A stretch of 64,000 bases of DNA from Sagittula sp048553715 (GTDB lineage Bacteria; Pseudomonadota; Alphaproteobacteria; Rhodobacterales; Rhodobacteraceae), in NCBI RefSeq assembly GCF_048553715.1, contig NZ_JBLZNC010000003.1, positions 62,001-126,000 of the forward strand. The letters run 5' to 3'. Below are positions 17,938-26,474 of the stretch, in pieces; the first letter of the stretch is position 1, and each line of letters opens with the position of its first letter. Position numbers and translations under genes: made by a program. Below the pieces are notes generated by a model. It worked only from the letters and a program-made list of their open reading frames with translations, made no database searches and had not been told where the DNA came from.

Positions 17938-18650
17938 GGCTGTGCCTCCGGCGGGGTGGTGCGGCGTTCAAATTCGGCTCCGGCGACCATGCCCATCACC
18001 GCCGCCGTGATCAGGCCAAGGTTGAACGGCAAAAACGCAAAGACCAGCGCCGCTGTGGCGCCGACGATGGCCGCAACCCGATGGGCGCCGGTGCGCAGGC
18101 TTGGCCCCAGCATCGCGATAAAGGTCAGCGGCAGCGCAAAATCCAAGCCCAGCGTATCAGGCACCGTGCCCCCGACCCAGGCCCCCAGCCATGTGAAGAG
18201 ATACCAGAACGGGCAGATCGGCAGCATCACCCCGATGAAAAAGGCGAACTTCTGCGCGGGCGTTTGCTGCGGGTGTTTCTCGTAATCCAGCATCGCCGCG
18301 GCATAGGTCTGATCGACGAGGAAATAGGCGGTCATCACGCGTTTCCACAGCGGCAGCCCGCCCAGATGTGGCGTGATGGATGCGGAATACATCGCCATCC
18401 GCAGGTTCACCGCCAGCGCCGACAGCAAGATCACCACCGTGGGCGTGTTTTCCTGCAGCAGTTGCAAGGCGGTAAACTGCGCCGCACCGGCAATCACCAC
18501 CACGGAAAAGCTGAGGGTTTCAAACACGCTCAGACCCGCTTCGGTGGCAAGCACGCCAAACAGCATCGCGAAGGGAATGATCACAAACAGAAACGGCAGC
18601 CCGTCCCTTAGCCCCCGCCGGAAGCTTGACATCGCGTTGTGCTGGGGCAT
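17934..18650 (-). CDS. azlC: AzlC family branched-chain amino acid exporter subunit
   Basis: Inner-membrane protein of 238 residues with five to six transmembrane helices. Family motifs FRRGLRDGLPFLFVIIPFAM near the start, VVVIAGAAQFTALQLL and LAVNLRMAMYSASITPHL are all present. The start at ATG 18650 follows a perfect GGAGG with seven-base spacing; the frame runs on to 18722 but that would overlap the divergent fdhD start. First gene of a leftward azlC-azlD operon. Confidence 0.94.
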   Translation of the reverse strand: MPQHNAMSSFRRGLRDGLPFLFVIIPFAMLFGVLATEAGLSVFETLSFSVVVIAGAAQFTALQLLQENTPTVVILLSALAVNLRMAMYSASITPHLGGLPLWKRVMTAYFLVDQTYAAAMLDYEKHPQQTPAQKFAFFIGVMLPICPFWYLFTWLGAWVGGTVPDTLGLDFALPLTFIAMLGPSLRTGAHRVAAIVGATAALVFAFLPFNLGLITAAVMGMVAGAEFERRTTPPEAQP

Positions 18651-18699
18651 GGTCTGACCTCCGAAGTTTCGGATATGACGTAGCGGGGGACCACGGCAG

Positions 18700-19590
18700 A
18701 TGCAATCGCATGACAGCGGCACGGATTATATCATCGCCCCGAACCCGCAGGCGGCGCGGCTGACCCGCGGGGTGCAGGGCTTCGACCAGACCGGCGCGCC
18801 GGTGCAGATCAACGTGGTCGAGGAACGCCCCCTGACCATCTATCTCAACGGTCAGGAGATCGTCACCGCCATGACCATCGGGGATTATCCCGAATATCTG
18901 GGCCTCGGGTTTCTGAAAAATCAGGGGATGCTGCGCGTGGGCGAGACCGTGACCGGCGTCGATTACGACGAAGAGCTAGAGGTGGTCGTGGTCCGCACCG
19001 ATGGGCAGACCAATTACGAAGAAAAGCTGAAGAAAAAGACACGCACCTCCGGCTGCGCGGTGGGCACGGTCTTTGGCGACATGATGGAGGGGCTCGAGGG
19101 GCTGACGCTCCCCGCCACGCCTGTGCGCACCTCTTGGCTGTATGCCTTGGCGCATAAGATCAACACCACACCGTCGCTCTATCTCGAGGCGGGGGCGATC
19201 CACGGGTCAGTGCTGTGTCAGGGCGACCGCCCGCTGGTTTACATGGAGGACGTCGGCCGCCACAACGCCGTCGACAAGATCGCGGGCTGGATGGTGGCCA
19301 ATGACGTCTCCGGCGACGACAAGATCATGTACACCACGGGGCGGCTGACCTCGGAAATGGTGATCAAATGCGCGCTGATGGGGGTGCCTGTACTGGTGTC
19401 GCGCTCGGGGTTTACCGCATGGGGCGTCGACATCGCGCAACAGGTCGGGCTGACCTGCATCGGGCGGATGCGCGGGCGGCGGTTCACCTGCCTGTCCGGA
19501 GCCGAGCGGCTGGACTGGGACGTTGATCCCGCCAGCGTCGCCGAAGAAGATCGCAAACATCGCCGCAAAAGCGCGGCGCAGGAAGGATAA
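18700..19590 (+). CDS. fdhD: Formate dehydrogenase accessory sulfurtransferase
   Basis: FdhD transfers sulfur from a cysteine desulfurase to the molybdenum cofactor of formate dehydrogenase. This copy has 296 residues. Seen motifs are EERPLTIYLNGQEIVTAMTI, RTSGCAVGTVFGD, and the C-terminal GRHNAVDKIAGWMV and SRSGFTAWGVDIAQQVGL. The loop that carries a CxxC pair in E. coli has only one cysteine here (C119). First gene of the fdhD-mobA-mobB-moeA operon, three bases before mobA. Divergent from azlC with only 49 bp between starts. The formate dehydrogenase itself is outside the window. Confidence 0.95.
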   Translation: MQSHDSGTDYIIAPNPQAARLTRGVQGFDQTGAPVQINVVEERPLTIYLNGQEIVTAMTIGDYPEYLGLGFLKNQGMLRVGETVTGVDYDEELEVVVVRTDGQTNYEEKLKKKTRTSGCAVGTVFGDMMEGLEGLTLPATPVRTSWLYALAHKINTTPSLYLEAGAIHGSVLCQGDRPLVYMEDVGRHNAVDKIAGWMVANDVSGDDKIMYTTGRLTSEMVIKCALMGVPVLVSRSGFTAWGVDIAQQVGLTCIGRMRGRRFTCLSGAERLDWDVDPASVAEEDRKHRRKSAAQEG

Positions 19591-19593
19591 AGT

Positions 19594-20211
19594 ATGAAAG
19601 CTCCGGTTGGGGTGATCCTCGCAGGGGGGCAGGCAACCCGCATGGGCGGCGGCGACAAGGGCATGCTGACCTTGGGCGGGCAAAGCCTGATGGATCGGGT
19701 GATCGAACGGATCTCGCCGCAGGTGTCCGATTTGTGCCTGAACGCCAATGGCGATGCGGCGCGCTTTGATCTGGGCCTGCCAGTGGTGGCCGACAGCATC
19801 CCCGGTTTCGCCGGACCTCTGGCGGGCGTTCTGGCGGGCATGGACTGGGCGGCGGAGCAGGGGGCAGACACCGTGGTCAGCGTGGCCGCCGACACGCCGT
19901 TTCTGCCCTGTGATCTGGTGCCCGTGCTGCAGCTTGCGTCCGAGGGGCAGGCACACCCGCTGGTTCTGGCCGCCACCCGGGGGGAGACCGTGACACGCTC
20001 CGCCAAGGGGGGGCTGGTGCGGCACCCGACCTTTGGCCTTTGGCCTGTCGCCCTGCGTGATGATCTGCGCGCAGCGCTCAGAGATGGTCTGAAAAAGGTC
20101 GTGCTCTGGACCGAAGGCCACGGCGGACGCGAGGCGGTCTTTCCCGATGAGGCCGCGTTCTTTAACGTCAACACGCCCGAGGATCTGCAACAGGCCGAGG
20201 CGATGCTATGA
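19594..20211 (+). CDS. mobA: Molybdenum cofactor guanylyltransferase
   Basis: Adds GMP to Mo-molybdopterin to form the bis-MGD cofactor used by DMSO-reductase-family enzymes such as formate dehydrogenase. The 205-residue protein has the nucleotidyltransferase signature LAGGQATRMGGGDKGMLTL at about 9-27 and the metal-site AADTPFLPCDL near 107. AGGA lies before ATG 19594. It overlaps mobB by four bases. Confidence 0.95.
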   Translation: MKAPVGVILAGGQATRMGGGDKGMLTLGGQSLMDRVIERISPQVSDLCLNANGDAARFDLGLPVVADSIPGFAGPLAGVLAGMDWAAEQGADTVVSVAADTPFLPCDLVPVLQLASEGQAHPLVLAATRGETVTRSAKGGLVRHPTFGLWPVALRDDLRAALRDGLKKVVLWTEGHGGREAVFPDEAAFFNVNTPEDLQQAEAML

Positions 20212-20699
20212 AGATCTTTGGCGTCACGGGGTGGAAAAACGCGGGCAAGACAGGGCTGATGGAACGGCTGGTGGCCGAGATCACCGCACGCGGGTTCACG
20301 GTCAGCACCGTCAAACACGCGCATCACAGCTTTGACGTGGACCAGCCGGGGCGTGACAGCTACCGCCACCGCGCAGCAGGCGCGCAGGAGGTGGTTCTGG
20401 CCTCGCCCAAGCGGGTGGCGGTCATGACCGAACTGCGCGGCGCGTCCGAGCCTGCGCTGGCGGATCTTTTGTCGCGCCTCGCCCCCTGCGATCTGGTCCT
20501 GATCGAGGGCTACAAACGCGAACCCCACCCCAAGATCGAATGTTGGCGCAGGGAAGCGGGGCATGAGTTGATCCAGCCGGGCGATCCCAGCATCCTAGCG
20601 GTAGCGGCGGATTGCGCGCTGGATGTGTCGGTGCCGGTTCTCGACCTCGACGACACCGCAGCCATCGCCGATTTCGTGTTGGCACAGGTCGGGTTGTGA
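20208..20699 (+). CDS. mobB: Molybdopterin-guanine dinucleotide biosynthesis adaptor protein
   Basis: GTP-binding adaptor that assists MobA. The 163-residue protein begins with the P-loop GVTGWKNAGKTGLMERL (positions 5-21) and has the family motif TVKHAHHSFDVDQPGRDSYRH with LIEGYKREPHPKIE later. It overlaps mobA at the start (ATGA) and the moeA fusion at the end (GTGA), so all are likely translationally coupled. Confidence 0.94.
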   Translation: MKIFGVTGWKNAGKTGLMERLVAEITARGFTVSTVKHAHHSFDVDQPGRDSYRHRAAGAQEVVLASPKRVAVMTELRGASEPALADLLSRLAPCDLVLIEGYKREPHPKIECWRREAGHELIQPGDPSILAVAADCALDVSVPVLDLDDTAAIADFVLAQVGL

Positions 20700-22780
20700 G
20701 CACATTCGACCGCGTGATCGTGGTCGACTGGTCGGGGGGCAACGATCGGGGGCCGCAGCCGAAAAAGGACGCGATCTGGGTCGGCGAGGCAGGCCTGCCC
20801 GCCCGCTACTGTCGCAACCGCCAAGTGGCCGAGGCCTATATCGCCGAGCGGATCGGCGCCGCCGTCGCCGCAGGTGACCGCGTGCTGATCGGCTTCGACT
20901 TTGCCTTTGGCCTGCCCGCAGGGGCGGCGCAGGCGATCTGTGGCGGCGATACGCTGGCGCTGTGGGACTGGCTGGAACAGCGCATCACTGACAGTCCCAA
21001 ATGCAACAACCGCTTTGATGTGGCGGCGGGGATCAATCAGGGCTTTGACGGGTGGGGGCCCTTTTGGGGCAACCTGCTGAAGCGTGACATCGACGGGTTG
21101 CCGCGCACCAAGGCGGGCTATCGCAACCCCTTTGCCGACCGCCGCCTGTGTGACGCGCAGGCCAAGGGCAGCTTTCCGGTGTGGCAATTGGCGGGGGCGG
21201 GGTCTGTGGGCAGCCAGACCCTGATGGGCTTGCCGACACTGGCGCGGCTCAAGCGGCGTTTCGGCGCGGCGGTCTGGCCGTTCGAGCCTTGGGCGCAGGC
21301 GCAGGTGGTACTGGCCGAGGTCTGGCCCGGGCTGATCGACCCTGCGGTCAAGGCCCGTAGCGGCATCCGCGACGCGCTGCAGGTGACGCTGTTGGCCGAG
21401 GCGCTAAACCGGCTTTCGCCTGACCGGATGGCCGCTATGCTGGAGGTCGACATCCCCGCCGGCCACCACGACGAAGGCTGGATTCTGGGGCTTGGACACG
21501 AACGGGAACTGTTGGACGCCATGGTCTTGAAACCGCCACCGCTGAAGAATGATTGTTTCGCCCTGCCGCCGGGGGTGGACTGGACGCCGGTGGACGCGGC
21601 GCTGGAGCTTTTGGCCACGCGACTGACCTGTGTTGTGGGCACGCAAGAGGTCGCCTTGGCCGAGGCATGTGGGCGTGTGCTGGCACATGATGTGGTCGCC
21701 AAACGCAGCAACCCGCCGCAGCCCAATACGGCGGTGGATGGATACGGGTTTGCGGCCGCGTCGGTCGGTGACGGCGACATCACGCTGCCCTTGGTGGCGG
21801 GCCGGTCTGCCGCAGGCGCACCGTTTGACGGTGTGGTGCCTGAGGGGCATGCCTGTCGTGTGCTCACAGGGGCGGCCCTGCCCGAGGGGGTGGATACGGT
21901 GGTTCTGGACGAGGACTGCGCCACCAACGGCCGCGAGGTGGCCTTTCGCGGGCCGGTGCGTGCGGGCGCCAATACCCGCCGCGCGGGCGAGGATCTGAGC
22001 GCGGGAGACACTGCGCTGACGGCGGGCCGTGTCCTGACACCTGCGGATCTGGCGCTGGCCTCTGTGGTGGGGGTGGACCGCGTGACGGTGCGGCTGCCGC
22101 TGCGGGTCGGTGTTCTGTCCACCGGTGACGAGATCGTAGAGCCCGGGGACACCGCCGGGCCGGGCCAGATTTTCGACGCCAACCGGCCAATGCTGTTGTC
22201 GGTGATTGCGCGTCTCGGCCATGTTGCGGTGGATCTGGGGCGCGTGGGGGATAATCGCGCGGATTTGCGGGCGCGGCTGGATGGCGCGCGCGAGGTCGCG
22301 GATGTGGTCCTGACCTCTGGCGGGGCGTCTGCTGGTGATGAGGATCACGTCTCGGCCCTGCTGCGCGACAGCGGGGCGCTGGCGGAGTGGCGCATCGCGC
22401 TTAAGCCCGGACGCCCCCTCGCGCTAGGGATGTGGGACGGCATGCCGGTCTTTGGTCTGCCCGGCAACCCGGTGGCGGCCTTTGTCTGCACGCTGGTTTT
22501 CGCGCGCCCTGCGATGGGGCTGATGGCCGGGCAGGGGTGGCAGGCCCCGCAGGGGTTCGACGTGCCCGCGGGCTTCGCCAAGCGCAAGAAGGCGGGACGG
22601 CGCGAGTATCTGCGCGCCCGCATCCGCAATGGTCAGGCGGAGGTGTTCAAATCCGAAGGCTCGGGGCGGGTGTCGTCGCTCAGCTGGGCCGAAGGGTTGG
22701 TGGAGCTGCCGGACGCGGCGGCGGAGGTCGCCCGGGGAGATCCCGTGCGCTACATCCCCTTTGGCAGTTTCGGACTTTAG
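20696..22780 (+). CDS. moeA: MoeA with N-terminal nuclease-fold-like domain (fusion)
   Basis: MoeA inserts molybdate into adenylated molybdopterin. Residues about 300-694 are a full MoeA: PNTAVDGYGFA, GVLSTGDEIVEPGD, IFDANRPML, SGGASAGDEDHV and GLPGNPVAAFV. The first 290 residues form a second domain that starts RVIVVDWSGGNDRGP, continues with LIGFDFAFGLPAG and EVWPGLID, and ends HDEGWILGL. The strand-plus-acid layout resembles an RNase H-like (DUF429-type) fold, which is an inference. The start is GTG 20696 overlapping the mobB stop. At 694 residues it is about 290 longer than a normal MoeA. Last gene of the operon. Confidence 0.92.
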   Translation: MSTFDRVIVVDWSGGNDRGPQPKKDAIWVGEAGLPARYCRNRQVAEAYIAERIGAAVAAGDRVLIGFDFAFGLPAGAAQAICGGDTLALWDWLEQRITDSPKCNNRFDVAAGINQGFDGWGPFWGNLLKRDIDGLPRTKAGYRNPFADRRLCDAQAKGSFPVWQLAGAGSVGSQTLMGLPTLARLKRRFGAAVWPFEPWAQAQVVLAEVWPGLIDPAVKARSGIRDALQVTLLAEALNRLSPDRMAAMLEVDIPAGHHDEGWILGLGHERELLDAMVLKPPPLKNDCFALPPGVDWTPVDAALELLATRLTCVVGTQEVALAEACGRVLAHDVVAKRSNPPQPNTAVDGYGFAAASVGDGDITLPLVAGRSAAGAPFDGVVPEGHACRVLTGAALPEGVDTVVLDEDCATNGREVAFRGPVRAGANTRRAGEDLSAGDTALTAGRVLTPADLALASVVGVDRVTVRLPLRVGVLSTGDEIVEPGDTAGPGQIFDANRPMLLSVIARLGHVAVDLGRVGDNRADLRARLDGAREVADVVLTSGGASAGDEDHVSALLRDSGALAEWRIALKPGRPLALGMWDGMPVFGLPGNPVAAFVCTLVFARPAMGLMAGQGWQAPQGFDVPAGFAKRKKAGRREYLRARIRNGQAEVFKSEGSGRVSSLSWAEGLVELPDAAAEVARGDPVRYIPFGSFGL

Positions 22781-22794
22781 GCCCGATTTATACG

Positions 22795-22875
22795 GTGTCG
22801 GCTGCGCCGACACAGGTTTGCCCCCCGTGACGGGGGGCGTGTTGCCTCCGGCGGAGGTATTTGTCCAAGGAAAAG
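22795..22875. repeat. Intergenic hairpin cluster with GAGGTATTT-CCAAGGAAAA element
   Basis: Three structures follow each other between the convergent moeA and membrane-protein genes. There is a perfect 8-bp hairpin GTGTCGGC/GCCGACAC (22795-22813), a GCCCCCC/GGGGGGC hairpin (22820-22838), then CCTCCGGCGGAGG (22845-22857) running into TATTTGTCCAAGGAAAAG (22858-22875). The last part recurs at 44121-44142, inverted at 44160-44181 and inverted at 47737-47758. Such elements are common between genes in roseobacters; here it may end transcription from both sides. Confidence 0.6.
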
Positions 22876-22884
22876 ACCAGGTGC

Positions 22885-23880
22885 CTAGTCAAAGGTGCCT
22901 GCGACACGACCCAGTAGCATGAAGGCGCGGGAGGTGCGGGTGGCGGCGAAGGATTGGATGTCTTCATCGCTGAGCTGCGATTCCACGTTTGCGAACAGCT
23001 GGTCGTAGCGGCGCAGGAAGTGGTGGGCGGCATCGCGGAAGATCGGGTCTTCGCGCATGCGGCCTGCTGCGAGGGCGAGGCTGGAGCGGTCGTGGACCCC
23101 GCCCAGAGGCGCGATGGTGCGGCCGCGTTCGCCCTTGGCAAAGGCGCGCCAGACTTCGGGGCGGGCCATGTCGGGGCGTAGGTCATCCATATAGATGCCG
23201 TCCTGGCTCATGAGGGTCAGGATATCCTGTGCGGCCTGAATGACCTTGGCGGCATTGCGGTCCTTGAGCGCGCGGCGTAGGGCGGCGAAACCTTCGGTGT
23301 CTTCGGCGGTCTCGGGGAAATGCAGCGCCCGGATCAGATCGTCGGTCGAAAGGGGCGGTTGCAGCGCCTCTGCCGGTGTGCCCAGCGAGAGCGTGGGCTG
23401 GTCGTCCGCGCCGGAGGGGGCAGGGCTGTGGCCGGGCTGCGGTTCTGCCTGCCGGATGCCGCCGAGCATGGCCAGCGTGGATTCGAGATTGCGGATGCCA
23501 CCGCCGAGATCGTCGAGCCGTTTGACCACCTGCGGGTGCGGCGGTTGCCCCTTGCCCGCCTGCGACTGGGCCACATAGGCTTGGCGCAGGGCATCGATGG
23601 CCGCCTGCAGGCGGGCGCTTTCCTCGCGCATGACGCGGGCGGCGCGGATGGCCATGGCGGCCACCCAGATCATTGACACCGGCAGCACGACCACCAGCAA
23701 GGTCACCGCAAATCCGCCGCCCGAGGCGGCCGCGCCCCCTGCCAGAAAATACCACACGGCCACCACCAGCCAGACCACAGACAGCGCGGCTGCGGCGATT
23801 TCGACCGATGTCACGGCGTTTGCATCACCTCGCGCATGAAAGCTTTGCGGGGCGTTGCGCGTTTCCTTGGGGTCGGCCAT
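22885..23880 (-). CDS. Two-helix membrane protein with cytoplasmic domain, unknown function
   Basis: A 331-residue protein I cannot assign to a named family. Two hydrophobic helices lie at about 25-48 and 55-80, followed by a Glu/Arg/Ala helix of coiled-coil type (RVMREESARLQAAIDALRQA). A Pro/Gln-rich linker at about 135-170 leads to a C-terminal helical domain of about 150 residues (FAALRRALKDRNAAKVIQAA, YMDDLRPDMARPEVWRAFAK, FLRRYDQLFANVE). The layout suggests an inner-membrane protein with a cytoplasmic helical module. Followed on the same strand by greA upstream with only 12 bp between, so the two may be co-transcribed. Confidence 0.75.
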   Translation of the reverse strand: MADPKETRNAPQSFHARGDANAVTSVEIAAAALSVVWLVVAVWYFLAGGAAASGGGFAVTLLVVVLPVSMIWVAAMAIRAARVMREESARLQAAIDALRQAYVAQSQAGKGQPPHPQVVKRLDDLGGGIRNLESTLAMLGGIRQAEPQPGHSPAPSGADDQPTLSLGTPAEALQPPLSTDDLIRALHFPETAEDTEGFAALRRALKDRNAAKVIQAAQDILTLMSQDGIYMDDLRPDMARPEVWRAFAKGERGRTIAPLGGVHDRSSLALAAGRMREDPIFRDAAHHFLRRYDQLFANVESQLSDEDIQSFAATRTSRAFMLLGRVAGTFD

Positions 23881-23892
23881 GGGGTGCCTTGC

Positions 23893-24363
23893 TTATTTGT
23901 AGACGATGTTCAGAATTTCGTAGGACTTTTCACCGCCGGGGGTCTTCACCTCGACGCTGTCGCCTTCTTCCTTGCCGATCATCGCGCGCGCAATGGGGGA
24001 TTTCACGTTGAGCAGGCCTTTTTCGATCGAGGCCTCGTGTTCGCCCACAATCTGCCAGGTCTTTTCCTCGTCGGTGTCTTCGTCCACCACGGTCACTGTG
24101 GCGCCGAATTTGATCGGGCCGGACAGGGTTTTGGGGTCGATGACTTCGGCCAGGCCGATGACGGATTCGATTTCCTTGATGCGGCCTTCGATAAAGCCCT
24201 GTTTTTCACGCGCGGAATGGTATTCGGCGTTTTCCTTCAGGTCGCCCAGTTCACGCGCCTCTGCAATGGCGGCGATGATGGCGGGACGCTCCACGGATTT
24301 GAGCTGTTTCAATTCGACTTCGAGCACGGTGTAGCCCGCGCGGGTAATCAGGATCTTGTCCAT
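23893..24363 (-). CDS. greA: Transcription elongation factor GreA
   Basis: Stimulates cleavage of the backtracked transcript by RNA polymerase. The 156-residue protein has the N-terminal coiled coil with the tip motif DLKENAEYHSAREKQ (acidic residues that enter the polymerase channel) and the C-terminal FKBP-like domain ending SPIARAMIGKEEGDSVEV. ATG 24363 is chosen by homology of the N-terminus (MDKI-ITR-G); the frame extends further but without conserved sequence. Confidence 0.97.
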   Translation of the reverse strand: MDKILITRAGYTVLEVELKQLKSVERPAIIAAIAEARELGDLKENAEYHSAREKQGFIEGRIKEIESVIGLAEVIDPKTLSGPIKFGATVTVVDEDTDEEKTWQIVGEHEASIEKGLLNVKSPIARAMIGKEEGDSVEVKTPGGEKSYEILNIVYK

Positions 24364-24553
24364 TTCGGATCTTCTTTTGCTGAGAGACGCGTTTGCGCAG
24401 GGAAACTGTCGCGTGAGACCTTTGATGTAAAGCGTTGTGGGTCCGGTTGCCAACGGGTTTTTGGTTTCACCGGACGTCAGGGCCGGTTTGTGCCGCCGAA
24501 GGCTGTGGCGCGAATGATGCATTTATGTGCTAGTGTCATGTTTTTCGGCGGAC

Positions 24554-24599
24554 TGTGACGCTGTGTGACGCCGCGCTTGCATTGACGCCTGCTGCATTG
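24554..24599. promoter_or_regulatory. Direct repeats upstream of the ETF-QO gene
   Basis: In the 322-bp divergent gap between greA and the ETF-ubiquinone oxidoreductase gene (24364-24685) there is no ORF with coding character. The visible structure is two direct repeats: TGTGACGC at 24554 and 24564 (10-bp period) and TGCATTG at 24578 and 24593 (15-bp period). Ten-base spacing puts both copies on one face of the helix, as for a tandem operator. The regulator is unknown, and the remaining part of the gap shows nothing clear. Confidence 0.3.
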
Positions 24600-24685
24600 C
24601 CGCGATAGGAATTTTGAAATTTTGTTGCGTGGCACAGGGCGCGGTCCGAACCACGTCGGCAGCCAGTCTCTAAAGGGAGTAAGGG

Positions 24686-26335
24686 ATGAGCGAGATCGAA
24701 CGCGAGTCAATGGAATATGATGTCGTCATCGTCGGTGGCGGCCCGGCCGGTCTGTCGGCCGCGATCCGGCTGAAACAGCTCGACCCCGATCTGGATGTCG
24801 TGTTGCTGGAGAAAGGCTCGGAGGTTGGTGCGCATATCCTGTCGGGTGCGGTGCTGGACCCCTGCGGTCTGGACGCGCTGATCCCCGACTGGAAGGAAAA
24901 GGGTGCGCCGCTGAACACGCCCGTGACCGAAGACCATTTCTACATGCTGGGCGCCGAGGGCGAGGTCCGCATTCCCAACTGGCCCATGCCCAAGCTGATG
25001 GACAACCACGGCAACTACATCGTGTCGATGGGCAACGTCTGCCGCTGGATGGCCGAACAGGCAGAGGCGCTGGGCGTCGAGATCTTCCCCGGCATGGCCT
25101 GCTCCGAGCTGGTCTACGGTGACAATGGCGAAGTGCGCGGCGTGATCGCCGGTGTCTTCGGGCTGGAGGAAGACGGCTCTTACGGGCCTAACACCGAGCC
25201 GGGGATGGAGCTGCTGGGCAAATACGTCTTCCTGTCCGAGGGCGTGCGCGGATCGCTGGCCAAGGAAGTGATCGCCAAATACGATCTGTCCGCCGGAAAA
25301 GAGCCGCAGAAATTCGGCATCGGCATGAAAGAGATCTGGGAGATTGATCCCGCCAAGCACAAGGAAGGCTCTGTCACCCATACCATGGGCTGGCCGCTGA
25401 ACTCCAACGCAGGCGGCGGGTCGTTCATCTACCACCTCGAGAACAATCAGGTTTACGTGGGCTTTGTAGTGCATCTGAACTACGAAAACCCGCACCTGTA
25501 CCCCTACATGGAATTCCAGCGCTTCAAGCATCATCCGATGGTGGCCGAGCTGCTCGAAGGCGGCAAGCGCGTGGCCTATGGCGCGCGGGCGATCTCGGAA
25601 GGGGGGTATCAGTCGATGCCCAAGATGGTCGCACCGGGTGTGGCGCTGCTGGGCTGTTCCGTGGGCATGGTCAACGTGCCGCGCATCAAGGGCAACCATA
25701 ACGCCATGCTGTCGGGCAAGGCGGCGGCGGAGGCGGCGGTTGCCGCGCTCAAGGCCGGTCGCGCATCGGACGAGCTGTCGGACTATGAGACCGAAGTGCG
25801 CGAGGGCGCGATCGGCAAGGATCTCAAGCCTGTGCGGAACGTCAAGCCGATGTGGTCCAAGTGGGGCATGCTGCCGTCGCTGGCGTTGGGTGGTCTGGAC
25901 ATGTGGACCAACTCGCTGTTCGGGTTCTCGTTCTTCGGCACGCTCAGCCATGGCAAGACCGACGCCGCAGCCACCGGCAAGGCCACCGATCACAAGCCGA
26001 TCGACTATCCCAAGCCCGACGGCAAGCTGTCGTTCGATCGCCTGACGAACGTGTCTTTCTCGTTCACCAACCACGAGGAAAGCCAGCCCGCCCACCTGAA
26101 GCTGAAGGATCCTTCGGTGCCTGTGGCCGTGAACCTGCCCGAATATGCGGGGCCTTCGGCGCGCTACTGTCCGGCAGGGGTTTACGAGTTTGTGGAAAAG
26201 GACGGCGAACAGCAGTTTGTCATTAACTTCCAGAACTGCGTGCACTGCAAGACCTGCGACATCAAAGACCCCTCGCAGAACATCAACTGGACGGTGCCGC
26301 AGGGCGGCGACGGGCCGAACTACCCCAACATGTAA
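24686..26335 (+). CDS. Electron transfer flavoprotein-ubiquinone oxidoreductase
   Basis: Passes electrons from ETF (fed by acyl-CoA and amine dehydrogenases) to ubiquinone at the inner membrane. The 549-residue protein has the FAD motif VVIVGGGPAGLSAAIRLKQL at about 13-32. The C-terminal 4Fe-4S site has cysteines in ARYCPAGVY and QNCVHCKTCDIKDPSQNINW. ATG 24686 follows AAAGGGAG. It functionally complements the acyl-CoA dehydrogenase at 13.3 kb. A strong terminator follows at 26373. Confidence 0.97.
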   Translation: MSEIERESMEYDVVIVGGGPAGLSAAIRLKQLDPDLDVVLLEKGSEVGAHILSGAVLDPCGLDALIPDWKEKGAPLNTPVTEDHFYMLGAEGEVRIPNWPMPKLMDNHGNYIVSMGNVCRWMAEQAEALGVEIFPGMACSELVYGDNGEVRGVIAGVFGLEEDGSYGPNTEPGMELLGKYVFLSEGVRGSLAKEVIAKYDLSAGKEPQKFGIGMKEIWEIDPAKHKEGSVTHTMGWPLNSNAGGGSFIYHLENNQVYVGFVVHLNYENPHLYPYMEFQRFKHHPMVAELLEGGKRVAYGARAISEGGYQSMPKMVAPGVALLGCSVGMVNVPRIKGNHNAMLSGKAAAEAAVAALKAGRASDELSDYETEVREGAIGKDLKPVRNVKPMWSKWGMLPSLALGGLDMWTNSLFGFSFFGTLSHGKTDAAATGKATDHKPIDYPKPDGKLSFDRLTNVSFSFTNHEESQPAHLKLKDPSVPVAVNLPEYAGPSARYCPAGVYEFVEKDGEQQFVINFQNCVHCKTCDIKDPSQNINWTVPQGGDGPNYPNM

Positions 26336-26372
26336 GGGGTGTGTCCGGCCATGCTTCGGTAAAACAGACAGG

Positions 26373-26396
26373 CGCGTCCCCTCGGGGGCGCGTTTT
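26373..26396 (+). terminator. Intrinsic terminator after ETF-QO gene
   Basis: The arms CGCGTCCCC and GGGGGCGCG form a nine-pair stem with one G-T pair, followed by TTTT at 26393-26396. It lies 38 bp after the ETF-QO stop. Confidence 0.75.
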
Positions 26397-26474
26397 GCGT
26401 ATCTGGGGCCTTAACGACTTCTTCAGATGTCGTGGCCAATCTGGCCATGGGGGCGCATCACAGGGAATGTGACC

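Noticed and set aside
18651..18699. A molybdenum cofactor riboswitch before fdhD.
   Set aside because: Only 49 bp separate the divergent azlC and fdhD starts, too short for the known element, and no such fold is visible.
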